From assembly GCA_902729315.2 (NCBI GenBank), contig LR746278.1, forward strand, positions 1,871,001 to 1,935,000: a stretch of 64,000 bases of DNA, written 5' to 3'. The notes under the pieces are model-generated. The model made no database searches, was not told where the DNA came from, and saw only the letters and a program-made list of their open reading frames with translations. This stretch comes from Spirodela intermedia. Taxonomy: Eukaryota; Streptophyta; Magnoliopsida; Alismatales; Araceae. This document shows positions 50,225 to 62,164 of the stretch, piece after piece. Each line of letters starts with the position of its first letter. Position 1 is the first letter of the stretch. A program made the position numbers and the translations under genes.

Positions 50225-52099
50225 TCAAACTGCAAAGACCTCCGCAACGAGCAGATTGAGGAGATGACTTTCCAGGAGACGAACGATCCCTCGAGCTTCT
50301 TCCGCAGGAGGGACCTCCTCCCAGCCCGGATGCCAAGCCCCCCTCTTGCTGCACCTCAGATCTCTCTCCAGCCGCCGGCAGAAGCTCTCTTCTTCTCCGC
50401 CCCGGCCGCCGCCACAGCTCCTCACACCCTCGATTTCTCGGCTTATCTCCCCCGCCAGCAGGTTCGCGGAGGTGGCCGCTGCCGCCATCTCTGGCGGAGT
50501 GGGGAGGAGGGAGGGAGAAGGGCGGCGGAGCTTGGAGGCCATCAGCTCTCTGGCGCAGTCCGAGAGGAGCTTGGAATCGCCGGCGGCGGTCGTCTTCTTC
50601 CCTGGGTCGAGGTTGAAGAAGAGCTCTCGAGCAATGGCAGGCGAGTTCTCTCCCCTATGGCTGTTGAGCTTCGCCGTGGCCTCCCTCGGCCTCCCTGAAA
50701 TATGTAAGGAAACTGCTTAAGAAAAGGAGGGAGTTGGATCGGAGTGAGATTTTTCTACCAGTGATTAGAGTACCTTCTGTGAGAGTGATCGTACAGGGGG
50801 CTCCTTCTCCATGGGAGGAGAGATTAGAAGGGGAAGAAGAAGGGGAGGACATGGCCGGGGCGCCTCCTCTTCCATGGCAGACAACCATCTCCTTGTCCTC
50901 CTGCAAGAAATGGAGGGCGACCCTTCAGTTTTCCGGAGAAGGTAAAGCCTACCCACCTGCTGCTGAGCGCAGGAAAGAGTTCTCCTCACCGGCGGCGACG
51001 CCGGCGGCCGTCTCACTGGTTTAGCCTTCGTCGCCCTCCTCTCCCTGGTCGACTCGACGGATTTCCTCATAGTCGTCTTCGTCGAGGAGGAGCTCCTCTG
51101 GACGGAAACCTGGTTCCTCGCCGGAGCTGATGGTCTCCTCTCCGGCTTTCTCGCCGGCGGTGGGTTCGTCGTCTTGATCTGATATCTCGTGCTCCTGTTC
51201 TTCATCTGATGCTCTTCGAGCTTCCTGCGGGCCCTGGTTTCCTCCTTCGTCTTTTTGACCGGAGGGGAAGCTACCGACTTTATTTTCTCCGGTGGGTCTC
51301 CCACCTCCACCTCGCCGGAATATTTCCTCTCCTCCATCGCCGCCGCCGCCGCCAGGTGCATGGGCTTGATGATCACGATGGGTGGCTCTTCTTCTTCATC
51401 TCCCGGGATTCGCCGAAGATACGGAAGCGCCGGCGACTGGAGCAGGGTTTCTTCATTGCGGGCCGCTCCGAGAAGGCCCTTGACCTTCATGCTCTCTATG
51501 ATATCCTGCAGCCCCTTTCTGCTCCGATCTGGTTTCTCCGCCGCCGCCGACGGCGGAGCTTCTTCCAGGCCCATGAGCCTGGCTATCAGGTTCGGAGCTC
51601 TGGGCTTCTCCGGCGACGACGGCGGCGGCGGCGGCTTCGTAGACCTCCCCGAGAGGAGGTTCTGCCGGTAAAGATTGTCCCTGATCACATTCCTGAGCTC
51701 CTCCACGCCATTTCTCGAGGACCCAAACCTCCCGGAACCAGTCAACACGGCGGCGCCGCCTGCTCCTCCGGCGGGCGGCCCCTCCTCCCTGAAGCTGCAG
51801 CCCTGGAACCTCCTCCTTGACTGAGTCAGCAACTCGGAAGATCTCTGGAGCTTCTCCAGCATGAGGAGCGACTCCTGCAGATCAAGAGCGCCCTTCAGAA
51901 GCAGATCCACCGACAAGTCCCCCGCTCGGCCATCGAAGCTCGGGGACTTGGACCAGGTGTCGATCATCTGGTTTATCTTCTTCGCTTCCCTGGAGATTTG
52001 CAGAAGCTGGGGGTCGCCTTTTCCCCTGCAAACTCCTCCCTTTCCTTCTTCCCCGCCCCCCCTCCTCTGCCTCCACGAGAAAGGCCCCTCAGACTCCAT
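50225..52099 (-). CDS. LONGIFOLIA/TRM-like protein (VARLMGL-type motif, DUF4378-like end)
   Basis: Three exons on the - strand, 52099-50957, 50900-50774 and 50694-50225, give 579 residues. Exon 1 contains PNLIARLMGLEE (about 166-177), the motif that defines TON1-recruiting (TRM)/LONGIFOLIA proteins, which act at cortical microtubules and cell shape (family knowledge). The middle is basic and rich in Arg, Lys, Pro and Ser. Exon 3 carries NSPAIARELFFNLDPGKK and ends ESHLLNLLVAEVFAV, resembling the end of the C-terminal DUF4378 region. Intron 1, between CAG/GTGGGT and TTGCAG/GAG, is only 56 bases; reading through it would instead give a shorter protein stopping at about 50765 and would lose the C-terminal domain. 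Exact TRM subgroup unknown. A CT tract lies 13 bases before the start. Confidence 0.82.
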
Positions 52100-52109
52100 T
52101 ATCCGACCT

Positions 52110-52111
<2 letters not shown>

Positions 52112-52151
<40 letters not shown>
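52112..52151. repeat. (GA)n tract in the TRM-like gene leader
   Basis: CT repeat on the coding strand, about 13 bases upstream of ATG 52099. Confidence 0.93.
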
Positions 52152-52153
<2 letters not shown>

Positions 52154-52748
52154 GTCGGCTTAGCTTCCTCTGTTCTGGTTCTCTCTCACTCACTCTCTTT
52201 CTCTCTCTATGGTGGGTGGGTCTTGAATGCGTAGAGAGATCCGCTGTGGCGGGGAGCGGCAGGCTTATGGAGGTGAGCTGGTCAAAGACTTCTTCAGCGG
52301 CTCCTGACGGACAGCTGCGGCCGGGTTGGTGTGGGCCGCGGGCTTCTGGCCCAATAAATACGAATTAATAATGGATCGTCCGTGGGTTTTTCTACGTCAG
52401 CAGACCGTACGGTGGAGGAAAAGGAAGATGTCGTGGCGTTCGCCGACTGGTTAACTTGAGATCAGTCAACTGGACAGAGATCCGATCTCCGCGTCGAAGA
52501 CAGTGGGGCCCGGCATGCGGATTGTCCCAAGGGCGACAAATGGCTTGCCAGATCATCGAGCTTACACCTGTCAGTTCGGATGTCTGGGGGGCTTTATGTA
52601 AAGTGGCTAAATGTCGGTAAGGTCGGGATGCCACATGAATGAAGAATGAGGTGTTTTCTCAAAAATTCATTTTTTCCTCCTTGGTCATATGCTACCCGTT
52701 TTACCGCTGGAGAGGGGCCCGAGCCGGCGGTGGCGGCGGCATTATAAT

Positions 52749-52781
<33 letters not shown>

Positions 52782-53236
52782 TTCATCTTCTCTCTCTACG
52801 GGGCAAGGCAGCGTCTCCGTCCTCTCGGACCCATTATTCACGGCTGTCCCTTTCTTGTGGCTAACCCTGCCTACTAAAAATGTAGAGCGAGAGAGAAAGA
52901 GATGAGGCTGAAACACGGGAGATGAGGTCAGGTCGGCTCGTGCTCGGGGCCGCGGGGAGCTCGTCGGCACTGCCGATGCCGCAGAGTGGCAATGCCGTTG
53001 ACCGCGAGGCTGGCCGGCCGTCAGAAGAAAGTCTACGAACATATCGCTCTATGACCGCAATGGAAGGAGAAATTAGGGTATTGGAAATACTCAAGCTTGG
53101 TTCGCGCGACAAAGTTGGGATTTTTGGAAGAAAATAACCCAAAATCGATCCCCAACCTTCAGGGATAAACTCAAGTCGTAGACTAGAGAGAGAGAGAGAG
53201 AGAGAGAGAGAGCTAAAAAATCACAGGTAGAAAGCC
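52152..53236. other. Spacer between the eIF3L and TRM-like genes
   Basis: Holds the TRM-like promoter and the eIF3L 3' flank, with GA tracts at 52750-52780 and 53185-53213. Open frames here are repeat-driven. No gene seen. Confidence 0.65.
53185..53213. repeat. (GA)n tract in the eIF3L 3' region
   Basis: About 28 bases of GA repeat, 24 bases beyond the eIF3L stop codon, probably in the 3' untranslated region. Confidence 0.92.
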
Positions 53237-56200
53237 TCAGTCCATCTTTACTCTCTCTAGCTCGCTGATGATCTCTTCGAACTGCAGAGTTTTCCCAAAT
53301 AAAGAAAATGGAGAAGAAGATCAGAATTTTAAGGGAAAAAATTAAAAACCCACGTAGAAAACGATGGCAGCAAACAGGGATGAACTGGGTTACCTTCAGA
53401 GTCTGCCTTAAGAAGTAATCGCCATAATTTTTGGTTGACTTTTGGTCTACGACGTGGATAATATCCTGCATTTGTAGCAATGATCTGATCAGAATATCTT
53501 TCGTAAAAGAGGGTTTCCACCTGGTCAACTGTATACCCTGATTCGGTCAATTCTATTGTTGAAAAAAAATGAAGAAAATATAGTCGGTGCATGCCTCGTT
53601 GATGCAGAAATCGATGTCGGCGTTAGAGACGATCTTCCCTTCATTATCTACAACGTGGGTTTTGTGCTTATACGTCATCAAGATGGTCCTGATAGGAAGA
53701 TAACAGAGTTCACGTCTCCAGTCAAACACAGCCCATAAAGTCAAACACCGGCGATGATAGAAATCCCCCCCGGGGGAGAGGGGGGGGGGCTGACCTCAGA
53801 GTCGCCTCGTCCACCTCCATGTAAGTGGCAAGCTTCCCGACAGAAATGGTGGAGTAGAGCTTCAAGAAGGTGCGTATGCTGGCCAGCAATTGCTGCTGCT
53901 TTACTTCATAGAGGAACAGCTTCAGCTGCAGCCTGTAAGCATCCTGCGAGAAATCATTTGAGGATTTTCTTCAGTCACTGGGGAGTTGGTCGATGAACAG
54001 TCCTCGACGTTCGGATAATGCAGAAAATTAGTGAAAAAATACGGGGATCCGTTGACTTTTTTGTACATCCGTGAGAAACATCAAACTATGACCGACCGTT
54101 GACTTTGGAACTAGATAAAAATCAGGCCTAAAAAGAGATAGAACCCATAAACACATGCCTGCGCATGAAAAGGGAAAGACGTGATTGACCGATACAAACT
54201 AACATACGGATACTGATCACTTCATACTACAAAAAAAAAGAATAAACAGCAGATTTGGGTCCATATTTCATCCTTGAAGAGCCAAGAAATATCATAGTCA
54301 AAATATTCTGGATGATCAGGTTATGCATACCTGGTTGTAGTTTGCAAGAGGCTCATCGAAAATAGGAGCAGATGGAGTGATAAACTTGGGGCACGCATAC
54401 GAAAAGAGTTCATCATAAAGACCATATGCCTCGTCGTCAAATCTCTGCATTCTCAGCATCTTGTCATTGTACTTCTCCTTTAGCTGAGTGATAACGTTTT
54501 CATCGACCAGTTTCGTTTGAGGGCACAGAGAGAGGCAAATTGCCTGCAGCGCATACATCTGCTCATTCTTCTTCAAAATCTGATCATATTGAGGAGATTT
54601 CTGATGGTATTGCTTGGTCTTCAGAATATACAACAGAACCTTATTGAACTCTTTTATTGCATCACCATACCTAAGAAGATGCAAGACACTTAAGCATTGG
54701 CAATTTTTGAAGAAAGGAAATAAAAGTGCAAGGAAATTAAGCTAGGCTTGATAAATATATGAATATATGAAGGATAACAAAAAGATTAGACGAAAAAACC
54801 ATGGGCAAGGGGGACAGATATCAACAAAAACCCTAAGAACTTTTCAAGAATGCAGATACAGGGACTCAAATAAAATCAATAAGGGCATTCTATTGTCAAT
54901 ATCCTTACTTTCGACCCTCCCACTTATACACCCAATATCTTCTGGATAGTCCCTATTCTAACTCTTCTGGAACAATTTTTGCACAACCAAAGCTACACAG
55001 CGCCCACTTTCTACAGTTCCCATCTTTCACACCCATTTAAATAAATAGGCTAGATTCTAACATCTGATCTTTATAATGCCCAGTTCTCCATCATGCTTGC
55101 CTTTCCAAATGCCTCCCCTGTGTCGCATTATGATCCCCCACATCAACTCTACTCCATGCATAATGCAATATTGATCGTCGATGTCATCAGCTTCAAGATA
55201 AAAAGGAATGATAGAAACGCAGGATAGGTTGCCTTACAAAGCGCTAACCTGCATTCATAAACCATGACCTTTCATTTCCAACCTGTTGATTTACAATTGA
55301 ATTTCACTGCCCAAGTAATCGCAGCCAATTTGTTCCCATCTCAAGTAACAACAGAACGAAATATTCTACTTCATGCTTGCTATTGGCCAGGTTAGCAAAA
55401 ACCTCAAGCCTCAAGTTCTATCTCAAGGTATAACTTATGAAACAAAACTCTAACCATGGCCGCAAAGATGGACAGTGATTACCATGATATAGAGTATCAC
55501 ATGCTTGAGGAAGAAGTTGATTCCACCGGTCCAAAAAAAAAAAAAAAAAGTCGCAGAGCATAAAACGGATAGTTTCATTATCACGCAGGATATTCTACTC
55601 GTTCCCGAAAAAATCAGGCTCGACAATAGTATCATTTGCAGTCCCAGCGTATTAGACCAGAAGTCCCTCACAAGGAGCTCCGATAAGAAGTCTAGAGAGA
55701 ATTATTGACACAAATAATCCATTCTTAGGTCAAATGACGTGCTGAAGACGAGCACATACGAGAGAACTATGACTAGAACTCGATGTTTGACACTCATCTA
55801 GCATAGCACAGAAAATAAGGCATTCCAACTACAGTTTCAATAGAGAATAAGAAAAGGGGCGCACCTTCGCAGCATTAGGCTTGCAAAACCATAGTGGTAT
55901 ATCGTAGTTATATGGCTTCCAATAACAATGGTGTAGACACCCTGCTGATTGATGTCTATTGGAGCCAAACATTTGAGTCCAGTTTGATAATCTCCAAGCA
56001 GACAGTGAACTCGCAGTAATCCTACCATGCTGTAGTAACCCAAAACCTTCAAAACATTGCTTCCACCTTCATAGTCATAACCATCTGTAGCTGTGAACTG
56101 TTCCAGACCCTCTTTCTCTCGTTCCAAAATTTGGGTTATCAGAGATTTCTCCACAAGAGCTTGCAAGTAATTAAGCACACCATACACACTCCACGCCTAC

Positions 56201-58069
56201 AAACCAGAAAATGCAGTCATATATCTACTAGTAGAATGACCACGTCAAGGACAAACAACAGAAAAGAAATGCACATGAGAGAACAGAAAGACATGAAGAC
56301 AGTTTTGTATACCATCAACGACCGGTATACCATACATCATAATAATAAAAACTAATAAAAATAGCAGTAGTCCAAAAAACCCACCTTCCAGTGAGCAAAC
56401 AAAAGTTATCGTCTACTAAAACAGAATAGAATATGAGATTCAATATCGAGGCACTGTAAAAAACTCGAGAACGCTGTAAACTGCATCCCACAATGGAAAG
56501 ACTAATACCCAAATTGAGGAGTAAAACATAAATTAATATACATGAAGGAAGCCAAGACATAAATTTCATGGGAACAAAGCAAACCTCAAAAAAATGATAT
56601 TCGAATCAAGCATAGCACCAAGTCTACACGTAAGACAAACTTTCCATCCTCCAAGTTTTCGAGCCATTTATATGGGAGGAAATTGATAAACCACCGAAGC
56701 TTAAAATATATTCATGGAAATCTACATGTAATGCCAGAAAGCTAGCGCACTTCAGTGGTTTTTTTTCCAAGCGTGGACAGTAGATTGCAAACTTTTAGCT
56801 TTGAAGATTAGAGGACAACTCAGACATTCATTTGTCGTACCTTAAGTTGTAAAAATGTTGCAAGTGTGGCATTATTAGACCAAGAGTTTAGATAAGAGCC
56901 TTCGAATTAGGTTCATAAGTTAGTCTTCAATCCGCAATGAGAGGAAGAAGAATGCACAACACGGCAGTTAGGTTGGCCATTTCAGGATCTCTGGCTAGAA
57001 CATCAAAAACGTGTATAGAACAGTATATTTCCCAAGTTTGTCTATATCTTGAAGAACAACTACAGTTTATCTTTTTAAGAGATTTACGAAAGGGCGAGGG
57101 CAAAAATGAGAAATGGAGAGACCATTGGTGTCGAACAATTGAATTCACTTGGAAACATAATTCAATATGATTCAAAGAAATAAAAAAGTTTAGAGCTCCC
57201 ATAAATATGTGAAGGTATCTACTTGGTGTTGCTACATACCACTTAGCACAAGTTTCAACATAAGGAGAAGCCGAATATCCCACCTACACCCTCAATATCA
57301 CACAAGAAAAAAACACCGTGATATGTGCATGAGTAAGCGTTACAATGGGTACACATTTTAGTCAGTAAACAAGGAACACAGATAATGCTCCATGATGAAA
57401 ATAAAAAACTTGAATCGGAGAAGCGCGGATAACATAAATACTGAATCCAAGAGGACCATGAGCAAGCACAGCAGGGAAAATTTGCACGTTATTTCCCTTA
57501 CGATATAAAATACAAAACTCCACCTGGTCATATTGGCGCAATAGCTGCAGCTCCTCATCAGTTTTGCTCTTCAGTTTGGCCCGGTATTGGCAGTAAGACT
57601 GGAACTGGTAGACGAACTCGTCCACCATGTCCCACAGCCACTGGTTGGGGAGCTGCATGTTCACAACACCGTGAAGCACCACACTGAAGAGACTGCAATA
57701 GTTGTCCCACGACTCCACCCGCTGCCGTCCCGTCGGGGCCAGACGCGCATAAAGATGCCTAAACCACATCTCCCTGTACAGCAGGCAGAAAACGTGGTCG
57801 TTATCCACGTACGGCGCCACCGCCTCCACCGACGGCCAGGGGCTCTCCCGGAACATCCGCTCGCTCAGCCTCTGGAAGCTCCCTTCATACATCTGATGGA
57901 TCTCGTAGACATTCCTCTCCCGGATGTGCCGGTACAGGTGGACGACGAACGTCTTCACCGAGTCCGGCACGAAGTTGGGATCGTACCCCACATCAGAAGA
58001 CTGAGACGGGGCCTGCTGGCGGCTGTCGTAGGGCGGATCGTCGTAGCCGTACGAAGCCCCCCCCTCCAT
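53237..58069 (-). CDS. EIF3L: Eukaryotic translation initiation factor 3 subunit L
   Basis: Seven exons on the - strand: 58069-57524, 56196-55865, 54670-54331, 53943-53795, 53688-53595, 53465-53394, 53281-53237. They give 525 residues, the usual eIF3L length. It is a subunit of the eIF3 scaffold that recruits mRNA to the 40S ribosome. Exon 1 starts MEGGASYGYDDPPYDS and includes NVYEIHQMYEGSFQ, a family hallmark. Exon 2 begins AWSVYGVLNYLQALVEKS; exon 3 has YHQKSPQYDQILKKNEQMYA; exons 4-6 make the PCI-like region with RTFLKLYSTISVGKLATYME and IIHVVD. The last 45-base exon ends SELERVKMD. Intron 5 begins GC rather than GT. Intron 4 opens with a long C run. All phases close, so the gene looks intact. 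Confidence 0.96.
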
Positions 58070-58700
58070 CGTTGCAAGAAATTCGAGCACTCCTTGCAGA
58101 CGCGGAGGTGAAGATGGAAGGCAACGCCGGAAGCCGTTTTAGGGTTTTGAGAGGAAGAAGGAAGCGTCCGTCATAGACGAAGCACGAATCTGGATACAGG
58201 GACCCCATCACTGTTGATCAGGTACTCCCTCCCCTAAACCTACGAAATTGACGGTTGGGATAGACACAACAAAGAGCAGGCTTATTTTGCAGAATTACCC
58301 CCGAAGCACTATTTTTTTATTGACATGCCCAGTCCCGGAGGGGAAGTCCGTCCCGGGCCGGGCTGGCTCGTTTCACCAAAAGTGCTTCAAAATACGGCCC
58401 GAGCATGTTCGTCCCGGGCCAGCCCCGTTGACACACATCCTTCAATCAGATCAAATCGAACGGTCAAGAACAGAGCACCCAGATCAAAATCACGACACTC
58501 CACCCAACGACAACGGCGCACTCTTTGGACCCAGGCCGGTGACAGGTCGAGCCTGGGATTTCTGTGGCCCGGCCCGTTGACCAACCGGGTACCCACCGGG
58601 GGCTTTCAGCAAATAACCCCACCATCATCATCATCATCAGTGAGGAAAAAAGAAAATGGAAGCGAGAGAGAGAGAAAGAGAGATTTACAGAAGGAAGATC
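58070..58700. other. Spacer between eIF3L and the unknown membrane protein gene
   Basis: Contains the eIF3L promoter and leader and the 3' flank of the next gene. A short GA tract lies at about 58664-58682. No gene seen. Confidence 0.65.
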
Positions 58701-61700
58701 TCATGGGATCTCATGGTCGGTGTCGTCTCCAGGGCCATCATCTTCTTCTTTTTCTTCCTCTTCTTCTTCTTCCGAGGAGAGGAGGGACGAGCCCATCCAG
58801 GCCTTGAAGCCTTCGTTCACCCGCCTCTCCATCTCCGGAGAGAGCTCCTGCGCCGGCCCCAGCATCTCCAACCCGAAGCTCCGGCCGGGGAGGTCGCCCT
58901 TGTCAAGCATCCCCGGCGCCCTCCTCCTCAGGAAGAAGGCGGTGCCGCCGTAGAGGGCCACCAGCCCCCACGAGGAGATCTCGTAGCACCAGAACAGGGG
59001 CACGGAGCAGCTGCTTCCCAGCGTGAGCAGGCTCGAGCCAAGAAACAAGCCAAGTAGGCCGAAGACCACGGCGAAGATCACGTTGAGGATCGAGAGGCAG
59101 CGGACCCCGCCTGTACAGAAATGGAGAGGCCACTGTTAGAGATGACCCAAGCAGAGGAGAAACCATCGATTGATGAACTTATTTCTATCGGCAGATGCAG
59201 AGTCATAGATATGATAATCTGCAGGAACATCTCAAGAACAGGTCCGACTGATGAATTCGACTGATTAATAATAGACCCCGTTGACCTCTGAGGAACATCC
59301 CGAGAAAAAGTCCAGCGGGAAGATCTGCTGTTGGTGTAATTTCATCCGGGAAACTTCCATACAATTATCGAATTCGATAGATTATTATTAATAATGACGG
59401 ATGCAAAGTTAACTGAACTAAAGAAATCTGACCGGGTAAGACTTTGAGGAATTGTCCTCGATGTAATTTCATGGGGGAAATTTCTGACCCCACTGATGGA
59501 TTCGATTGATTAATAACATGAATGGATGCAGATTTATTGAACCAAAGAAATAAACCATGTAGAACATTGGGGAGCGTGTCAAGAAAACAGTAATTTAAGT
59601 ATATTAGAGTCTCTGTGACTAGACCAATTATTAACAACAGACTTATTAGGCCACGTAAAACTCTGAGGAATTTCTTGAGAGATGATCAATGAGACCCACT
59701 ATTTAGTTAATTTCTGTGGAGAAACTTCCAACCCGTTGACTTCCTTGCGCAGTAATAATCAGCAGAGCCACAAAAAAGGTACCCAAGTTTGTCTAGACTA
59801 AGCTTGAGCTTTTTTTGGCATGACGCTGTGATTGTTCTCTAAGATGGATGCATGATGCTTCAGGACCTAAGTACCTTCAATGAGCCAAAGATCAAGACTT
59901 TCTTGAGAGATGGTCCATGAGATCCGCTATTAACGTATTCTCATTGGAGAAACTTCCAACCCGTTGACTTCCTTGTGCAGTAATAATCAGCAGAACCACA
60001 AAAAAGTACCCAAGATTGTCTGAACTAAGCTTTTTTGTACATGATGCTGGGGTTGTTCTCTAAGATGGATGCATGACGCTTCAGGACCTAAGTACCATCA
60101 ATGAGCCAAAGATCAAGATAGAAGAAGATCGTGTAGCAATGAAGAAAGAATATTACCTCTTTTTGACGCACAGTAGTTATTTTCCACCACCTTCAAGCAC
60201 GAGTGTCTTGATGAACCAGAATAAGCAATGGACATTCCTACAAAGTGCATGTGACATGGTTATTTGAGGCTGAAACGAGGTAATCTAGTGTCATCTTACG
60301 CAGTTGCAGTGAAGACACAGCCAGGATACAAGAGAAAACTGGTTGTGTCCCTTGGCATGGTTATTTGAGGCTGAAACGAGATAATCTAGTGTCATCTTAC
60401 GCAGTTGCAGTGAAGACACAGCCAGGATACAAGAGAAAACTGGTTATGTCCCTTCCAAAGGATTGCGCAAAACCTGAACCCCCAACATATTCTGTCTATA
60501 ATGAACGATACATCAGTCTGAGCTATTAATATAGGAAATGATCTTGCTTACTCTTACATCATCCAATCAATTTTTAACACTTCTAAGAGTAGTAAATATT
60601 TTGAAAGGTCTGCAAGAACGGACCCAACAAAGTTGAAAATCTATGTTAATTTCAGCTTTATCGTAATAGCCTCTGATATTTATTTCTATTTTCTGATTTT
60701 CTATGTTTTTTTTGTATCTCATCTCCCAGATGTGGCACTTCTTTCAATAAAAGTCTACGCTGATTCATTTGTGTCCTGATCTTCTTCAGTTCATCACCAT
60801 AAATTTACATGAGCCCGTGAAAATCCATCAGTACCCACCCCTGCCAGCAAGATCAGCCACTTACGTTCAAGATCCTAAGAAACATAAGGTTCACTAGCAG
60901 GTCCAGTGGAAACCCCAGGTTGAAACACCTACAAAGCGATTTTGTACCTGCCATATTCATCCTGTAAACATAATGTATAATTATCTTAGTCTCAGATTCA
61001 GATCAGGCATTTGACCAGGAGCAACAAACGGGAGGAAGGAGTATCATTTGATGAGCCACAAATCCCTATAGAACATAATAAACCTTTTCTCAAACGGTCT
61101 AATATCGAAAACAGCAGAAGAGGCTGGAAGAGGAGAAACTTGCTATGGGATTGAGCTACAAATCAATTATTAAAGCAATGATCGCTTTGGATTCTGTCAA
61201 AGTAAAAAGTAATGGTAGTACTCAAGCTTCAAATAACTCTGATGCGAAAATCATGTCAAGTGCACATTATCTTATAACGTATACTGCAATATTGTTCTCG
61301 TTGGTCAGGAAGCAGAAAAAGAGGATGATGATGATGATGATGATGGCGATGGTGATGGTGGTGATGTTGTAAAGAAGCTAACTACTGTGGAAAAGGAGGG
61401 CCATGCACCTGTGTGAAACAAGCAGCATAAGAGAGAGCACAGTCATCAGACAGGATTTTGGTGCCAACAAGAGTACGAACTCCATAGTCTTCATCCCCCT
61501 CAACCATTGCTAAATCAAGAGGAGAGAGGAGCCGGTCTGACTCGCGTACTTCCCACTCATGTAGTAAAATTCTCAATAGCTTTACAGACATGCAATGAAA
61601 GCAATAGGAATTCTTCTTTTATTCATGTGAGAAAATTCTCATCCAATTCAAACTGAAGAAAAAAAACTAGTTTAATGCGGATATAAATCCTCCAAGAACA

Positions 61701-62164
61701 AGATTGTTCTTGATCAGCTCAATGCAAAGAAAATAACATCATTAGGTCTACATTTGATCCATGGGAACCAAAAGGAGAAAGCTTCAAGACTCACCAGCGG
61801 AAAGGTATAGAACAGAGGCAAAGAAGATGATTGCGGATGGAATAAACACAACCATCCAGTAGTATTCTGCTGCTTCATCGTCTGTCAGGTAGAATGCTCC
61901 TCGATATTGATGAACATCAGATTCCCGCAGAGACAGTGCCTGGAACCTCTTGTCGTGGCAGAATACCCTACGACCCGTCTTCCCAGGGAAGACGATGTTC
62001 ATACTCAAGGAGACGGACACAAGGATGGCGCAGCAGATGACTGAAGCGAGCGCTACGACCAGTGGTCTCTGGAGGCGGGCCCACGCCTTCTCCTCCTCCC
62101 GAAGATTATCGTACTCGTGCTTCGGCATGAACGCCTGCCGGAGTGCGTCGCCAATCACTGCCAT
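58701..62164 (-). CDS. Plant membrane protein of unknown function, four predicted transmembrane segments
   Basis: Three exons on the - strand, 62164-61795, 60237-60157 and 59110-58701, join in phase 1-1 to give 286 residues. I recognise the pattern as a conserved plant protein but know no function. It starts MAVIGDALRQAFMPKHEYDN, cytosolic in character. Hydrophobic segments: about 33-57 (PLVVALASVICCAILVSVSL), about 103-127 (end of exon 1 into exon 2), about 152-175 (ILNVIFAVVFGLLGLFLGSS) and about 184-207. The 27-residue middle exon encodes SCLKVVENNYCASKR, and Cys also occur in VFCHDKR, GVRCLS and SCSVPLFWC, so loop disulfides are possible. The tail is acidic, with a run of Glu before the stop. 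Without the small exon the frame still stays open, so skipping would delete 27 residues cleanly. Its introns contain tandem repeats. Confidence 0.85.
59671..60119. repeat. Two-copy tandem repeat, 228-base period, in intron 2
   Basis: TTTCTTGAGAGATG starts each unit at 59671 and 59899. Shared blocks include AACTTCCAACCCGTTGACTT, CAGTAATAATCAGCAGA and TGAGCCAAAGATCAAGA. The second unit ends about 40 bases from the small exon. More diverged related sequence (the GTAATTTCAT, GATGGATGCA and AACTGAACTAAAGAAAT type) extends left to about 59270. Confidence 0.88.
60255..60454. repeat. Two-copy tandem repeat, 101-base period, beside the small exon
   Basis: CATGGTTATTTGAGGCTGAA starts at 60255 and 60356. 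The copies are nearly identical, differing at only a few positions, so the duplication is recent. The first copy begins 18 bases outside the exon boundary at 60237. Confidence 0.95.
60455..61794 (-). other. Remainder of intron 1 of the unknown membrane protein gene
   Basis: AT-rich intron sequence. It contains a (GAT)n-like tract at about 61321-61370 and an open frame of 69 codons on the - strand at 61382-61591 that I could not connect to any exon or family. Confidence 0.55.

Noticed and set aside
51209-51820. 203-codon open frame on the + strand
   Set aside because: Antisense of TRM-like exon 1; Arg-rich from composition, with no recognisable domain.
57587-58111. 174-codon open frame on the + strand
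   Set aside because: It is the antisense of eIF3L exon 1. GC-rich coding DNA often leaves the opposite strand open; the translation has no family motif.
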